Shown: positions 9,386 through 18,054 of the stretch, one piece after another
How the letters are laid out: each line of letters starts with the position of its first letter
Numbering within the stretch: the stretch's first letter is position 1
Origin: Subtercola endophyticus
GTDB lineage: Bacteria; Actinomycetota; Actinomycetes; Actinomycetales; Microbacteriaceae
DNA: 64,000 bases
Direction: 5' to 3'
NCBI RefSeq assembly: GCF_021044565.1
Contig: NZ_CP087997.1
Coordinates: 3,844,001-3,908,000, forward strand
Program-made: the position numbers and the translations under genes
The notes under the pieces: model-generated
Database searches by the model: none
Seen by the model: the letters and a program-made list of their open reading frames with translations, nothing else
What the model was told of the DNA's origin: nothing

Positions 9386-9757
9386 ATGATCGGCACACTC
9401 GACGTCGTAGTACTGGACTGCCCCGACCCGGCCGCGCTCGCTGCGTTCTACGCCGAGCTGCTCGGACTCGAGAAAGTGGTCGAAGACGCGGACTGGGTCG
9501 AGCTGGTGGGGTCTGGGCCCGGTGACAGCCGGCCGATCGTGGCATTTCAGCGGGTCGACGACTACACCGCGCCGCAGTGGCCGGGTCAGGCGGTGCCGCA
9601 GCAGATGCATTTCGATGTCAAAGTCGACGACCTCGACGTGGGCGAGCGGCAGGTTCTCGACATCGGGGCGACCGCGACGGGTTCGGGTGGGGAGACTTTT
9701 CGGGTGTATCTCGACCCGGCCGGGCATCCGTTCTGCCTGATCAACCCGAAGGACTGA
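9386..9757 (+). CDS. VOC family (glyoxalase-like) protein
   Basis: 123-residue single-domain vicinal oxygen chelate protein: opening TLDVVVLDCPDPAALAAFYA, internal MHFDVKVDDLD and closing YLDPAGHPFCLI, the usual beta-alpha-beta-beta-beta pattern with metal ligands expected at the His and Glu positions. The substrate cannot be read from sequence. TATACT (9374-9379) stands exactly 6 nt before ATG, predicting a leaderless transcript. Confidence 0.9.
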   Translation: MIGTLDVVVLDCPDPAALAAFYAELLGLEKVVEDADWVELVGSGPGDSRPIVAFQRVDDYTAPQWPGQAVPQQMHFDVKVDDLDVGERQVLDIGATATGSGGETFRVYLDPAGHPFCLINPKD

Positions 9758-9862
9758 CCCTGATGACCGCCGCGGTGGCGACGAGCTTCCTGCCGCTGTT
9801 CACGGCGGGCGGATGATCGGGGCGCACTCGTCGCGCCTGTAGCGTTATAGCGAGAGGTGACC

Positions 9863-10924
9863 ATGACTGACGCTGCACGCCCGCTCACGCGGCTCGGATT
9901 CTTGACGATCGGCCTGTTCGACCCCGCGGACCCCTCGGGCGGACACGAGAGCACGCTGCGCATCATCGAGCTCGGCGAACAGCTCGGCTTCGACAGCGCG
10001 TGGTTGCGCGACCGGCACCTGCAGTACGGCATCTCGTCGCCGGTGGCCGTGCTCGCCGCCGCGACGCAGCGAACGAGCCGCATCGAGCTCGGCACGGCGG
10101 TGATTCCGCTCGGGCTCGAGAATCCGTTCCGGCTCGCCGAAGACCTCTCGACGGTCGACGTGCTGAGCGGCGGCCGGCTGAATCCGGGCGTGAGCGTCGG
10201 GCCGCCGATGCACTACGACGCTCTCAAAGAGCACCTTTACCCCGACTCGTGGGCGGCAGAGAACTTCACGTACGAGCGGGTCGAGCGGCTGCTCGCGGCG
10301 GTGCGCGGCGACGCCATGAGCACTTTCGAAGGAACCCAGGGAATCGAGACGTTCTCCACGAGCATCCAGCCGCATGCCGCCGGCCTGATCGACCGCATCT
10401 GGTACGGCGCCGGCAGCCTCTCGTCGGCCGCCTGGGCCGGCGAGCACGGGCTCAACCTGCTGAGCAGCAGCGTGATCAAGGCCGAAGAAGACGACGACTT
10501 CGCGCGTATTCAAGCCGCGCAGATCGCGCTGTTCCGGTCGAAGCACCCGCTGGGGGAGGCCGCGCGGGCCTCGCAGGGGCTGGTGGTGATTCCGACCGAT
10601 ACTGCGACGCCCGAGCAACGAGCCAAATACCACGCCTACGCCGAGAGCCGCTTCGCGCGCACGACCAGCCCGCAGGGCCCCGCCCGTATGCTCTTCGCGC
10701 CCGACATCGTCGGCTCGAGCGAGCAGCTGGCGGATGCCCTGCGAGCCCACGCCGGATTCTGCAGTGTCGATGAGGTGGTCTTCGCCCTGCCGTTCAGCTT
10801 CGAGCACGACGACTACGTGCAGATTCTCACCGACATGGCCACCCGCCTCGGCCCGCTGCTCGGCTGGAGCCCGCGCCCGAGCCCGAGCTCGCACCCGAGC
10901 CCGAGCCCGAGCTCGCACCGCTGA
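9863..10924 (+). CDS. LLM class flavin-dependent oxidoreductase (luciferase-like)
   Basis: About 353 residues of the bacterial luciferase-like TIM-barrel family, likely an FMN- or F420-linked monooxygenase/oxidoreductase. Typical segments are LGFDSAWLRDRH, ISSPVAVLAAATQRTSRIELGTAV, PFRLAEDLSTVDVLSGGRL and the late QLADALRAH. ATG 9863 is chosen over GTG 9857 because GAGAGG is then well spaced. The final 17 residues are a Pro/Ser low-complexity tail (SPRPSPSSHPSPSPSSHR-like) encoded by short imperfect DNA repeats. Substrate unknown. Confidence 0.9.
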   Translation: MTDAARPLTRLGFLTIGLFDPADPSGGHESTLRIIELGEQLGFDSAWLRDRHLQYGISSPVAVLAAATQRTSRIELGTAVIPLGLENPFRLAEDLSTVDVLSGGRLNPGVSVGPPMHYDALKEHLYPDSWAAENFTYERVERLLAAVRGDAMSTFEGTQGIETFSTSIQPHAAGLIDRIWYGAGSLSSAAWAGEHGLNLLSSSVIKAEEDDDFARIQAAQIALFRSKHPLGEAARASQGLVVIPTDTATPEQRAKYHAYAESRFARTTSPQGPARMLFAPDIVGSSEQLADALRAHAGFCSVDEVVFALPFSFEHDDYVQILTDMATRLGPLLGWSPRPSPSSHPSPSPSSHR

Positions 10925-10952
10925 CCGGACCTTGCGCCCGTTACAACCAACT

Positions 10953-11009
10953 TCGCGCGTCGAGTTCTGCCGCACAGCGACGCTGTAAGCGGCAAAACTC
11001 GACGCGCGA
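10953..11009. repeat. 57-bp hairpin element, family A copy 1
   Basis: Two 21-nt arms (one mismatch) around a 15-nt loop; outer arm TCGCGCGTCGA. It lies between convergent luciferase-like and MFS genes. The same architecture recurs at 25263-25319 and 27316-27372. The loop itself holds ACAGC-GAC-GCTGT. Confidence 0.85.
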
Positions 11010-11019
11010 GATGGCAGAG

Positions 11020-12459
11020 CTAGAGCGCGACGGGGTCGAGCTCGGCGATTTCGGTGGCCTCGGCTTGGGAGACCTTGACGGTGGGGGAGAGCAGGGCGAT
11101 CACGATGTTCGCCGCAGCGAAGACCGCGGCGACCAGCAGGCCGAACTGGAAGCCGTCGACCGCCGCAGCGACGGGAGCAGTGCCGCCGGCCATCGCATCT
11201 GCGATGTGCGAGGTCGCCAGCGTCGTGATCACCGCGAGCCCGAGCGCGCCGCCGACCTGGTAGCCGGCGTTCAGAACACCGGATGCCGCACCGGCGTCAT
11301 CACGATGCACCTTCGATTGCGCCGCCACTTGGGCCGGAACACCCATCGCGGTGATGCCGAGGCCGAACAGCACCAGCCCGGGCAGCAGGCTCGTGGCGTA
11401 GGCGTCGGTCGCGTCGGCGCGGGAGAGCAGCAGTAGTCCGACCACGCTGATGAGCGCCGCCACAATCTGCACCGGTCGCGTGCCGAACGTCGTCACGAAG
11501 CGTGAGGCCGCGACGGCGCCCACGATGGCGGCGATGCCCATCGGCAGAAAGGCAAGCCCGGTGTCGAGCGCCGAGAGCCCGCGCACCTGCTGAAAGAAGA
11601 TCGCGGTGAGAAAGAACATCGAGAGGAACCCGGCGCTGTTCAACCCGAGCGCGACGACCGAGAGCGACAGGCTGCGCGTGCGGAACAACCGCAGCGGAAT
11701 CAGCGGCGCGGCCGACCGCGACTCGACGAACACGAACGCACCGAGCAGCAGCACGCCGCCAGCGAGCAACCCGATCACCTCGATCGACCCCCAGCCGAGC
11801 GGTTCGGCGCGGATGACGCCGAGCATAATGGCGAGCAGTCCGGCTGTGCTGAGCACAGCGCCGGCCACGTCGAAGGTGCGGCGACCGGTGGTCTCGGCGC
11901 GACTCTCCCGCACGATGAGGAATGCCGCGATGACAACAAGCACGCCGATCGGCACGTTCACCAAGAACACCCAGCGCCAGCTGAGTGCGTCGACCAGAAC
12001 GCCGCCGAGAATAGCGCCCAGGGTGCCGCCGAGTCCGGCGAGCCCGCCCCACACACCGAGCGCGATGTTGCGGCGCCGGCCGTGCTCGAACGTGACCATC
12101 AGGATGGTCAGGGCCGAGGCCGAGAGCATCGCTCCGCCGAGGCCCTGCACACCGCGGAAGACGATCAACTCGAGCGGCGACGTCGCCAGCCCCGCCGCGA
12201 GCGACGAGAGGGCGAACACGATGAGTCCGGCGACGAAGACGCGCCGCCGCCCGATGAGGTCGGCCGAGCGGCCGCCCAGCAGCAGAAAACCACCGAAGAT
12301 CAGGGTGTATGCGCTGATGACCCACTGCAGATCATCCGGAGCGAAGTTCAGGTCGGTCTGCATGTTCGGCAGTGCGACGTTCACAATCGTCACGTCGAGC
12401 ACCACCATGAACTGCGCGATCGCGAGCACCACCAGGGTGCTCCAGGGGCTGCGTCTCAT
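11020..12459 (-). CDS. MFS drug:H+ antiporter, 14-TM DHA2 family
   Basis: 479-residue efflux pump. The DHA2 signature LDVTIVNVALPNM is in TM1; motif A GGRSADLIGRRRVF follows TM2; and antiporter motif GGAMLSASALTILM in TM4-5. About 14 hydrophobic segments. The promoter side (12460-12560) has several GTAC-containing partial palindromes, but no adjacent regulator gene is evident. Substrate unknown. Confidence 0.93.
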   Translation of the reverse strand: MRRSPWSTLVVLAIAQFMVVLDVTIVNVALPNMQTDLNFAPDDLQWVISAYTLIFGGFLLLGGRSADLIGRRRVFVAGLIVFALSSLAAGLATSPLELIVFRGVQGLGGAMLSASALTILMVTFEHGRRRNIALGVWGGLAGLGGTLGAILGGVLVDALSWRWVFLVNVPIGVLVVIAAFLIVRESRAETTGRRTFDVAGAVLSTAGLLAIMLGVIRAEPLGWGSIEVIGLLAGGVLLLGAFVFVESRSAAPLIPLRLFRTRSLSLSVVALGLNSAGFLSMFFLTAIFFQQVRGLSALDTGLAFLPMGIAAIVGAVAASRFVTTFGTRPVQIVAALISVVGLLLLSRADATDAYATSLLPGLVLFGLGITAMGVPAQVAAQSKVHRDDAGAASGVLNAGYQVGGALGLAVITTLATSHIADAMAGGTAPVAAAVDGFQFGLLVAAVFAAANIVIALLSPTVKVSQAEATEIAELDPVAL

Positions 12460-12647
12460 TGTTCGTCCTTCTTCCAGCCGAGGCTTCCAGTAGAGCTATG
12501 CGGCGTACGCTTACGTCGTACATTTACAACGTACATGTGCAGCGTATAGGAATGCAAGACGAACGAGCAAGACGGCGACGCAAGGGGGCACTGCCGGTAC
12601 CCGTAACGACCGGAACTCCCGCACGTGCTCGAGATGCCGTGAAATGG

Positions 12648-12697
12648 TTCGTGCCAGCAAACAATTCGTGCCAGCAAACAATTCGGCTAGTAAACAA
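12648..12697 (+). repeat. 17-bp tandem repeat upstream of cupin gene
   Basis: Two identical copies of TTCGTGCCAGCAAACAA (12648-12664, 12665-12681) and a third degenerate copy (12682-12697) run directly into the Shine-Dalgarno AAGGAG of the cupin gene. They would lie in the mRNA leader or promoter. Confidence 0.85.
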
Positions 12698-12708
12698 GGA
12701 GTACAAGA

Positions 12709-13119
12709 ATGAGCACAGCCCAGCAGTCGAAGACCCCGACCGTCAAAGGCCCCGCCGAGTGGTTCAGCGGCGATGTGTATTTCAACGCCTACTACGCGGG
12801 CCGGGAGCCGTCGCGTGTTCGGCTCAATCTCGTGCGCTTCACTCCGGGCGCGCATACCGCCTGGCACAAGCATGCCGTCGGCCAGACGCTGCACGTGACC
12901 GAGGGTTTCGGCTACGTGCAGTCGCGGGGTGAAGAGCTCATCGAACTGCACCCCGGCGACACCGTCTTCACGCCGGCCGGTGAGTGGCACTGGCACGGGG
13001 CGACCGCCGACAACTTCATGTGCCACCTCGCGCTCTGGGAGGCGCCTGCGCCCGAGGGCGGCGAACCCGAAACGGTGTGGGGCGACAAACTGACAGACGC
13101 AGAATATCCGGCGGAGTAG
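12709..13119 (+). CDS. Small cupin, hydroxynitrile lyase-like family
   Basis: 136-residue single cupin. It keeps the layout of the short manganese cupins that include bacterial hydroxynitrile lyases: [11 protein letters not shown] near the start, metal motif [17 protein letters not shown], and [18 protein letters not shown]. Ligands expected are His53, His55, Gln59 and His94. Many relatives have no known reaction, so substrate is open. Start fixed by AAGGAG 8 nt upstream. First gene of a pair with a DUF2255 protein. Confidence 0.88.
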   Translation: MSTAQQSKTPTVKGPAEWFSGDVYFNAYYAGREPSRVRLNLVRFTPGAHTAWHKHAVGQTLHVTEGFGYVQSRGEELIELHPGDTVFTPAGEWHWHGATADNFMCHLALWEAPAPEGGEPETVWGDKLTDAEYPAE

Positions 13120-13131
13120 GAGACTGTAGCA

Positions 13132-13509
13132 ATGGCATCCTGGACCACGAACGAACTGCGGCAAATCGATGCGGCGACCGAACTGCGAGTCGCTTCGCAG
13201 CGGCCGGATGGATCGTTTCGGCCTTACACGACCATCTGGCACACCACGCTCGGTGACGCGCTGTTCATCCGCTCGGCACACGGGCCCGAGAACGGCTGGT
13301 TTCGGCGCGCTCTGGCGAGCGGCGTGGGGCGCATCAGCGCGGGCGGCGTCGAGAAAGATGTGACCTTCGAGCTCGCCGATGCGTCGGTCAGGGCCGAGCT
13401 CGATGCCGCGCTGCACGCCAAGTACGACCGGTTCGGGCCGGGACCGATCGCGGCGATCACGGGCGACGATGTGCTCGAAACGACGCTGCGCGTGATGCCG
13501 CGCGACTGA
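13132..13509 (+). CDS. DUF2255 family protein
   Basis: 125-residue protein of unknown function. The pattern TTNELRQIDAATELRVAS, then WHTTLGDALFIRSAHG and GWFRRAL, matches DUF2255, which resembles small flavin-binding-type barrels. It begins 12 nt after the cupin stop, so the two are probably co-transcribed. Confidence 0.85.
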   Translation: MASWTTNELRQIDAATELRVASQRPDGSFRPYTTIWHTTLGDALFIRSAHGPENGWFRRALASGVGRISAGGVEKDVTFELADASVRAELDAALHAKYDRFGPGPIAAITGDDVLETTLRVMPRD

Positions 13510-13611
13510 CTGCCCGGCGGCGCGGCGGGCGGCGCGGCGGCGGCCCAGGTGATCGGAAGGCGGCGAGGCGGTGCGGGTGGCGGCGCGGGAGGCGGCGCGG
13601 CGGCGGCCCGG

Positions 13612-13671
13612 GCGACCGGCGCGCGGCAAGAGCGACCGGCGCGCGGCAAGAGCGACCGGCATGCGGCAAAG
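13612..13671 (+). repeat. Three 20-bp tandem repeats
   Basis: Units GCGACCGGCGCGCGGCAAGA at 13612-13631 and 13632-13651 are identical; 13652-13671 is a variant. They occupy a GC-rich gap (13510-13710) between the convergent DUF2255 and XRE genes; I see no gene there. Confidence 0.8.
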
Positions 13672-13710
13672 TCAGGAGCCGAGCATCCGCGGTCGTCGCC
13701 GCTGGCGACG

Positions 13711-14610
13711 TCAGAGTGCTTGTGCCTCGCGCTCGGCCTCGGCGCCCTCGGCGGCCCCGGTCGTCTGCTGAGTGGCAGCCCACGACGCCAGCACTTTGAG
13801 CGCGTCGGCGGTCGGCGACCCGGCGGGCGCGGTGTAGACGTTCATCACCAGGCCGGGCTCGCTCGGCAGCTCCAGCGACTCGAAGTTCAGGTCGAGGTCG
13901 CCGACCACCGGGTGATGGATGCGCTTGACCCCACTGCGGTGATGCATGACGTCTCGCGACGCCCAGCGCTGGCGAAAGACCTCGCTCTGCGTCGACAGCT
14001 CGCCGATGAGGTTGATGAGCTGGGGGTCATGCGGGTGGCGGCCCGCCTCCAGCCGCAGCATCGCGGCCGCGTCGTTGGCGATCTGGTCGTAGTCGCGCCA
14101 GAACTGCCGCGCCGCGGGGTTCAGATAGGTGAAGCGGGTGGTGTTCACCGGGCGCCGCGGGTCGTCGAACACCGGGGAGTAGAGCGCTCGGCCCATCGTG
14201 TTCGACGCGAGAATGTCGTGGCGTGCGTTGCGAACCCAGGCCGGGGCATCCGATACCGCTTCGAGCACCTGGAGCACGGCGGGTCGAACCGACGCAGCGG
14301 GGCGCTGCCGTGGCACCCGCACCGGTGTGGCCGCACGGGCCAGATCGAAGAGGTACTCGCGCTCGGCCTCGTCGAGCCGCAACGTGCGGGCCAGCGCATC
14401 GAGAACGCTCTCTGAGGCTCCGGCGAGGCCGCCGCGCTCGAGGCGAACGTAGTAGTCGACCGAGACGCCGGTGAGCATCGCGACCTCTTCGCGGCGCAGC
14501 CCCGGCACCCGGCGATTGCCGCCGTACGCCGGCAGCCCCGCCTGCTCGGGAGTGATGCGGGCGCGACGAGAACTCAAGAACTCGCGGATCTCCGAACGCG
14601 TTTCAGCCAT
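13711..14610 (-). CDS. XRE family regulator with MmyB-like ligand-binding domain
   Basis: 299 residues. An N-terminal helix-turn-helix (GLRREEVAMLTGVSVDYYVRLERG, residues 37-60) is followed by the MmyB-type PAS-like domain (PAWVRNARHDILASNTMGRALYSP; NTTRFTYLNP; FRQRWASRDVMHHRSG; LNFESLELP), which in this family binds fatty-acid-like ligands. Typical of actinobacterial autoregulated repressors. The C-terminus is Ala/Glu-rich. It reads in the same direction as the TetR gene behind it. Confidence 0.93.
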   Translation of the reverse strand: MAETRSEIREFLSSRRARITPEQAGLPAYGGNRRVPGLRREEVAMLTGVSVDYYVRLERGGLAGASESVLDALARTLRLDEAEREYLFDLARAATPVRVPRQRPAASVRPAVLQVLEAVSDAPAWVRNARHDILASNTMGRALYSPVFDDPRRPVNTTRFTYLNPAARQFWRDYDQIANDAAAMLRLEAGRHPHDPQLINLIGELSTQSEVFRQRWASRDVMHHRSGVKRIHHPVVGDLDLNFESLELPSEPGLVMNVYTAPAGSPTADALKVLASWAATQQTTGAAEGAEAEREAQAL

Positions 14611-14714
14611 GAGTCCACGCTAAGCCTTCGCGTCGTGAAGCGGGAGGCACTGCGACTACCTGCCAGCCGGTCGGCGAGAGGCCGACGCTCGAGCTGCGAC
14701 GCGGCTCGACGTGG

Positions 14715-15386
14715 CTACGCGGGCTGGATGCCCCGGGTGCCGGCCACGAGAAAGTCGATGCCGCGCGCGAAGTACACCTCTTCGCTCGGGCAGAACAAGA
14801 AGAACTCGGTCGACTCGAGCAGGGTTGGGTACTTCTTCGGGTCCATCGACTCGAGCGTCGCCCGCTTCGTGCGAAGCTCGGCGTCACGGGCGTCGACATC
14901 GAGCCGCTTGTCGTGACCGGGCTCCATGGCGACGAGTTCGACGATCGAGCAGAGCAAAAACATTCCCGTCTGTGCGGCTTCGGCCGGTGAGAACCGGGCA
15001 GAACGCAGCAGCGCGATCACTCGCTCGGCGATGGCGAGGCCCGGCTCCGACTTCATGATGCGTGACGGCACCATCTCAGCGGCGAGCGGATGCCCGCGCA
15101 AGGCCTCGAGCAGCGCGACGAGTACGGCGCGCAAATCGGCATCCCACGCGGCGACCGGCTCCGGCAGCTTCACTTCGGCGTAGATGCGCTCGGCGATGCC
15201 GTCGAACAGTGCCTCTTTGTCGGCGAAATGCCAGTACAGGGCCATCGGGGTGACCGAATTATCGGTTGCGACGCGCCTGATCGTGACGGCGTCGAGCCCC
15301 TCGCGGTCGGCGAGTTCAAGCGCGCTGGCCGAGAGTACCTCGCGGCTCAGTCGCTCGCGGGTCTTCGGTTCGCGTACGGCGGGCAT
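14715..15386 (-). CDS. TetR/AcrR family regulator
   Basis: About 223 residues. N-terminal helix-turn-helix (VTIRRVATDNSVTPMALYWHFADKEALFDG) and a TetR_C-type ligand domain. ATG 15386 is chosen because TATAGT (minus strand, 15398-15393) is exactly 6 nt upstream, predicting a leaderless mRNA; the earlier ATG 15392 would abut the -10 box. The target is not apparent; the nearest pump is the MFS gene 2.3 kb away. Confidence 0.9.
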   Translation of the reverse strand: MPAVREPKTRERLSREVLSASALELADREGLDAVTIRRVATDNSVTPMALYWHFADKEALFDGIAERIYAEVKLPEPVAAWDADLRAVLVALLEALRGHPLAAEMVPSRIMKSEPGLAIAERVIALLRSARFSPAEAAQTGMFLLCSIVELVAMEPGHDKRLDVDARDAELRTKRATLESMDPKKYPTLLESTEFFLFCPSEEVYFARGIDFLVAGTRGIQPA

Positions 15387-15468
15387 GCACATACTATACC
15401 GCGTACAGGTGCGTCGGGGCGAAGGGGGCTGCCGAGCATCCGCTCGCCTGCCGGATGCTCGCCGAACG

Positions 15469-15861
15469 CTACTGGCTGGTGGTGTGCTCGATGCTCATCA
15501 CCAGAATGACCCGGTCGGCGCTGTCGGGCGGCGGAGTCTGCTCGGGGTTGCCATAACGCTTGCCGAGCACGACGTAGAACGCTCCGGTGGGGTCGGGCAC
15601 CGCTTCGATGAGCTTTCCGCGCACCTCGAGATAGCGGAACGGATTCGCCGGGTCGATGACCATCAGCGACATCGTGGGGTTGAGCTGCAGGTTGCGGTAC
15701 TTGGCACGCTTCGTGGTGTGCGTGAAGCGCAGCACCTCACCGTCGTAGAGGAACCACATGGGGTTCACCTGCACCGTTCCGTCGGGCCGAATGGTGCCGA
15801 GCGCCGCGTAGTTCGCGTCTTCGAGCAGGTGGGCGTAGTCGGCGGGTACGGTCGCGGTCAT
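15469..15861 (-). CDS. PPOX class F420-dependent oxidoreductase
   Basis: 130-residue split-barrel protein of the pyridoxamine 5'-phosphate oxidase-like superfamily. The segments YAALGTIRPDGTVQVNPMWFLYDG, LRFTHTTKRAKYRNLQLNP and RYLEVRGKLIEAV are those of actinobacterial putative F420 enzymes. Cofactor choice is inferred from family resemblance. TAGTAT (minus strand, 15873-15868) sits 6 nt before ATG, so it is probably leaderless; its -35 region reaches the adjacent 23-bp repeats. Confidence 0.88.
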   Translation of the reverse strand: MTATVPADYAHLLEDANYAALGTIRPDGTVQVNPMWFLYDGEVLRFTHTTKRAKYRNLQLNPTMSLMVIDPANPFRYLEVRGKLIEAVPDPTGAFYVVLGKRYGNPEQTPPPDSADRVILVMSIEHTTSQ

Positions 15862-15881
15862 GGCTCGATACTAGCGGTAAT

Positions 15882-15973
15882 CTGCGAAACGGAATGGTTT
15901 GACGCTGCGAAATGGAATGGTTTGATGCTGCGAAATGGTAGAGTTTGATGCTGCGAAATGGCAGCGTTTGATG
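15882..15973 (+). repeat. Four 23-bp tandem repeats (iterons) upstream of the ATPase gene
   Basis: Head-to-tail units at 15882-15904, 15905-15927, 15928-15950 and 15951-15973, consensus CTGCGAAATGGAATGG followed by TTTGATG. Units keep CTGCGAAA and TTTGA(T/C)G exactly and vary in the middle. They occupy the divergent gap between the PPOX and ATPase genes, so could bind a regulator of either. Confidence 0.9.
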
Positions 15974-15997
15974 TGAAGAGGGGTTCGAGCCGGTGAT

Positions 15998-17335
15998 ATG
16001 GAAGGGTGGTGCTCCGTGATGGCTAGACGCTTCACTAGTGAATATGCCGAGTATTCTTCACCTGTGCCATACCTTCCCCGAATTGTCGATGCCGAGCTCT
16101 CGGAATCGATCGCTGGTTTGCCAGCTGTAGCGATTGATGGGCCTAAGGCAGTGGGTAAAACCGCCACTGCCTCCCGAATCTCTCGTTCGACTATTCGAGT
16201 CGACCGAGACGACGAACGCGCTCTGCTTCAGGCTGACCCTTCACGTCTGTTGCGCCTCGAGCACCCGCTCTTGCTCGATGAGTGGCAGCTGTTCCCCTCG
16301 CTCTGGGACACCATTCGCCGCAACGTCGACGACGATCCGACGGCTGGCAGCTACATTCTGACGGGAAGCGCGAGCCCGACCGATAGCCGCATTCATTCCG
16401 GAGCAGGGCGCATCGTGCGTTTGAGAATGAGACCGATGGCCTTCTCTGAGCGCCAGCTCGCAACGCCGTCGGTGAGTATGCGCGACCTCCTTGCCGATTC
16501 GGCGACACTCGTCTCCGGCGAGAGCCCGGTCACCATCACGGCTTATGCAGATGAGATAACCCGATCGGGCTTTCCTGCCATCAGGGCGCTTGAAGGCGTG
16601 CACGTGGGAAAGGCCCTCGACGGATATCTCGCGGCGATCGTCGACCATGATTTCGCGGAGGCTGGGTTTACCGTCAGAAGGCCGGCAGCCTTACGGGCGT
16701 GGCTGGCGGCGTATGCCGCAGCCAGTTCGACCACGGCAACCTCAGACGCGATTCTTCACGCTGCCACTGCAGGTGACTCGACCAAGCCTGCGAAAACCAC
16801 GGCACAAGATTATCGAGAGGTGCTGACGCGATTGTGGCTGCTCGACGAAGTGCCGGGGTGGGTTCCCACGCGCAACCGGCTCAGCCGGCTCGGCCAGGCG
16901 CCGAAACACCAGCTCGCCGACCCCGCCCTAGCGGCCAGGCTGATGGGCGTTTCAGCCGACGCTCTCATCAATCGAGCTTATGTCGGCGTACCGCAACTGC
17001 GTGATGGCCCCCTGCTCGGCGCGCTCTTCGAATCGCTCGTCACCCTCAGCGTGCGCGTCTGTGCGCAAGCATCGGGCGGGCGGGTAAGCCATCTGCGCAC
17101 CCACAGCGGTGACCGCGAGATCGATCTGATTGTCGAGAGAGAGGATGGAAAAGTTCTGGCGCTCGAGGTGAAGCTCGCGGCTACGGTCGACGACAACGAC
17201 GTTCGGCATCTGAAATGGCTTCGAGAGAAGATCGGCGACGACCTCCTCGATGCCGCAGTTATCACCACGGGTAAGGCAGCGTACCGTCGGCCTGACGGCA
17301 TCGCGGTGATTCCACTGGCGTTGCTCGGCCCGTGA
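15998..17335 (+). CDS. ATP-binding protein of the AAA/DUF4143 type
   Basis: 445 residues. Walker A GPKAVGKTA (about 48-56) and Walker B-like PLLLDEWQ (about 90-97) form an AAA_14-type ATPase half. The C-terminal half resembles DUF4143, with REIDLIVEREDGK and LALEVKLA giving a D-(x)n-ExK pattern like PD-(D/E)xK nuclease folds. Role unknown for the family. ATG 15998 or 16019 (MARRFTSEY) could be the start; GAAGGG precedes the second. GC is lower than neighbours and four 23-bp repeats lie upstream, suggesting an accessory gene. Confidence 0.88.
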   Translation: MEGWCSVMARRFTSEYAEYSSPVPYLPRIVDAELSESIAGLPAVAIDGPKAVGKTATASRISRSTIRVDRDDERALLQADPSRLLRLEHPLLLDEWQLFPSLWDTIRRNVDDDPTAGSYILTGSASPTDSRIHSGAGRIVRLRMRPMAFSERQLATPSVSMRDLLADSATLVSGESPVTITAYADEITRSGFPAIRALEGVHVGKALDGYLAAIVDHDFAEAGFTVRRPAALRAWLAAYAAASSTTATSDAILHAATAGDSTKPAKTTAQDYREVLTRLWLLDEVPGWVPTRNRLSRLGQAPKHQLADPALAARLMGVSADALINRAYVGVPQLRDGPLLGALFESLVTLSVRVCAQASGGRVSHLRTHSGDREIDLIVEREDGKVLALEVKLAATVDDNDVRHLKWLREKIGDDLLDAAVITTGKAAYRRPDGIAVIPLALLGP

Positions 17336-17411
17336 TGCGCGACTGAGGTGGCCACAGCGATGTCCGATGGGTGCCAGTGGATGCTCGGGGGCGGCGGGTA
17401 GCGTGGGTGAC

Positions 17412-17942
17412 ATGAGCATTCGCCACAGCATTCTCAGAACGCCGCAGATCGGCGAGGTCATCCTGGTCGCCGAACGCCGCGATGGCGATGGCGCTGATGC
17501 ACTGGTCGGGGTGTACTTTCCGGGGCACTGGACCAAGCCCGATTTCGGGGCGTTCGGCCCGGCGGTCGCCGAGGGCGACGACATACTGCTCGCCGAGGCG
17601 GCGACACAGCTGCGCCAGTACCTTGCGGGGGAGCGCCGCGAGTTCGACGTGCCGATGGCCCTCGCCGGAACACCGTTTCAAGAGCAGGTGTGGGCGATGC
17701 TGCAAGAAGTTCCCTATGGCGAGACGACCACGTACGGCGAGCTCGCCGAACGGCTCGGCGGCCGTTCACTGGCGCGGATGGTCGGGCAGGCCGTGGGGCA
17801 CAATCCCCTGTCGATCATGGTCGGCTGCCACCGCGTCGTCGGCGCGAACGGATCCCTGACCGGATACGCGGGTGGCCTCGAGCGCAAGGAGTTCCTGCTC
17901 ACCCTCGAGGGCTCCGCCCTCGCCCCGAGCCGCCTCTTCTAG
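17412..17942 (+). CDS. ogt: Methylated-DNA-[protein]-cysteine S-methyltransferase
   Basis: Suicidal transfer of alkyl groups from O6-alkylguanine (and O4-alkylthymine) to its own cysteine. 176 residues from ATG 17412. The active site reads VGCHRVVG with Cys139, where the classical motif is PCHR, so Pro is replaced by Gly. The DNA-binding helix-turn-helix part is TTTYGELAERLGGRSLARMVGQAVGHNP. It is followed by a T-rich terminator. Confidence 0.94.
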   Translation: MSIRHSILRTPQIGEVILVAERRDGDGADALVGVYFPGHWTKPDFGAFGPAVAEGDDILLAEAATQLRQYLAGERREFDVPMALAGTPFQEQVWAMLQEVPYGETTTYGELAERLGGRSLARMVGQAVGHNPLSIMVGCHRVVGANGSLTGYAGGLERKEFLLTLEGSALAPSRLF

Positions 17943-17966
17943 CCCGCCCGCGCCGATCCACTTTGC

Positions 17967-18004
17967 GAAAAGGCCCCCAAGAGTGCAGATTTGGGGGCTT
18001 TTTC
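17967..18004. terminator. Intrinsic terminator between ogt and gabD
   Basis: Stem GAAAAGGCCCCCAA / TTGGGGGCTTTTTC with one mismatch and a 10-nt loop; the right arm ends in a T-run and the left is A-rich, so it can work in both directions between the convergent genes. Confidence 0.88.
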
Positions 18005-18054
18005 GTCAACTGGATTTCGAACCGAGGGGCGCGCGCGGGAGGGGCGCGCGCGGG

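Noticed and set aside
9763..9816. 17-codon ORF between VOC and luciferase-like genes
   Set aside because: No ribosome site of note and no coupling to either neighbour.
13510..13710. Possible gene in the Gly/Ala-rich stretch after DUF2255
   Set aside because: Only GGC/GCG low-complexity frames and three 20-bp repeats; no domain or start signal.
15882..15973. CRISPR array
   Set aside because: The 23-bp units are head-to-tail with no unique spacers, and no cas genes are present.
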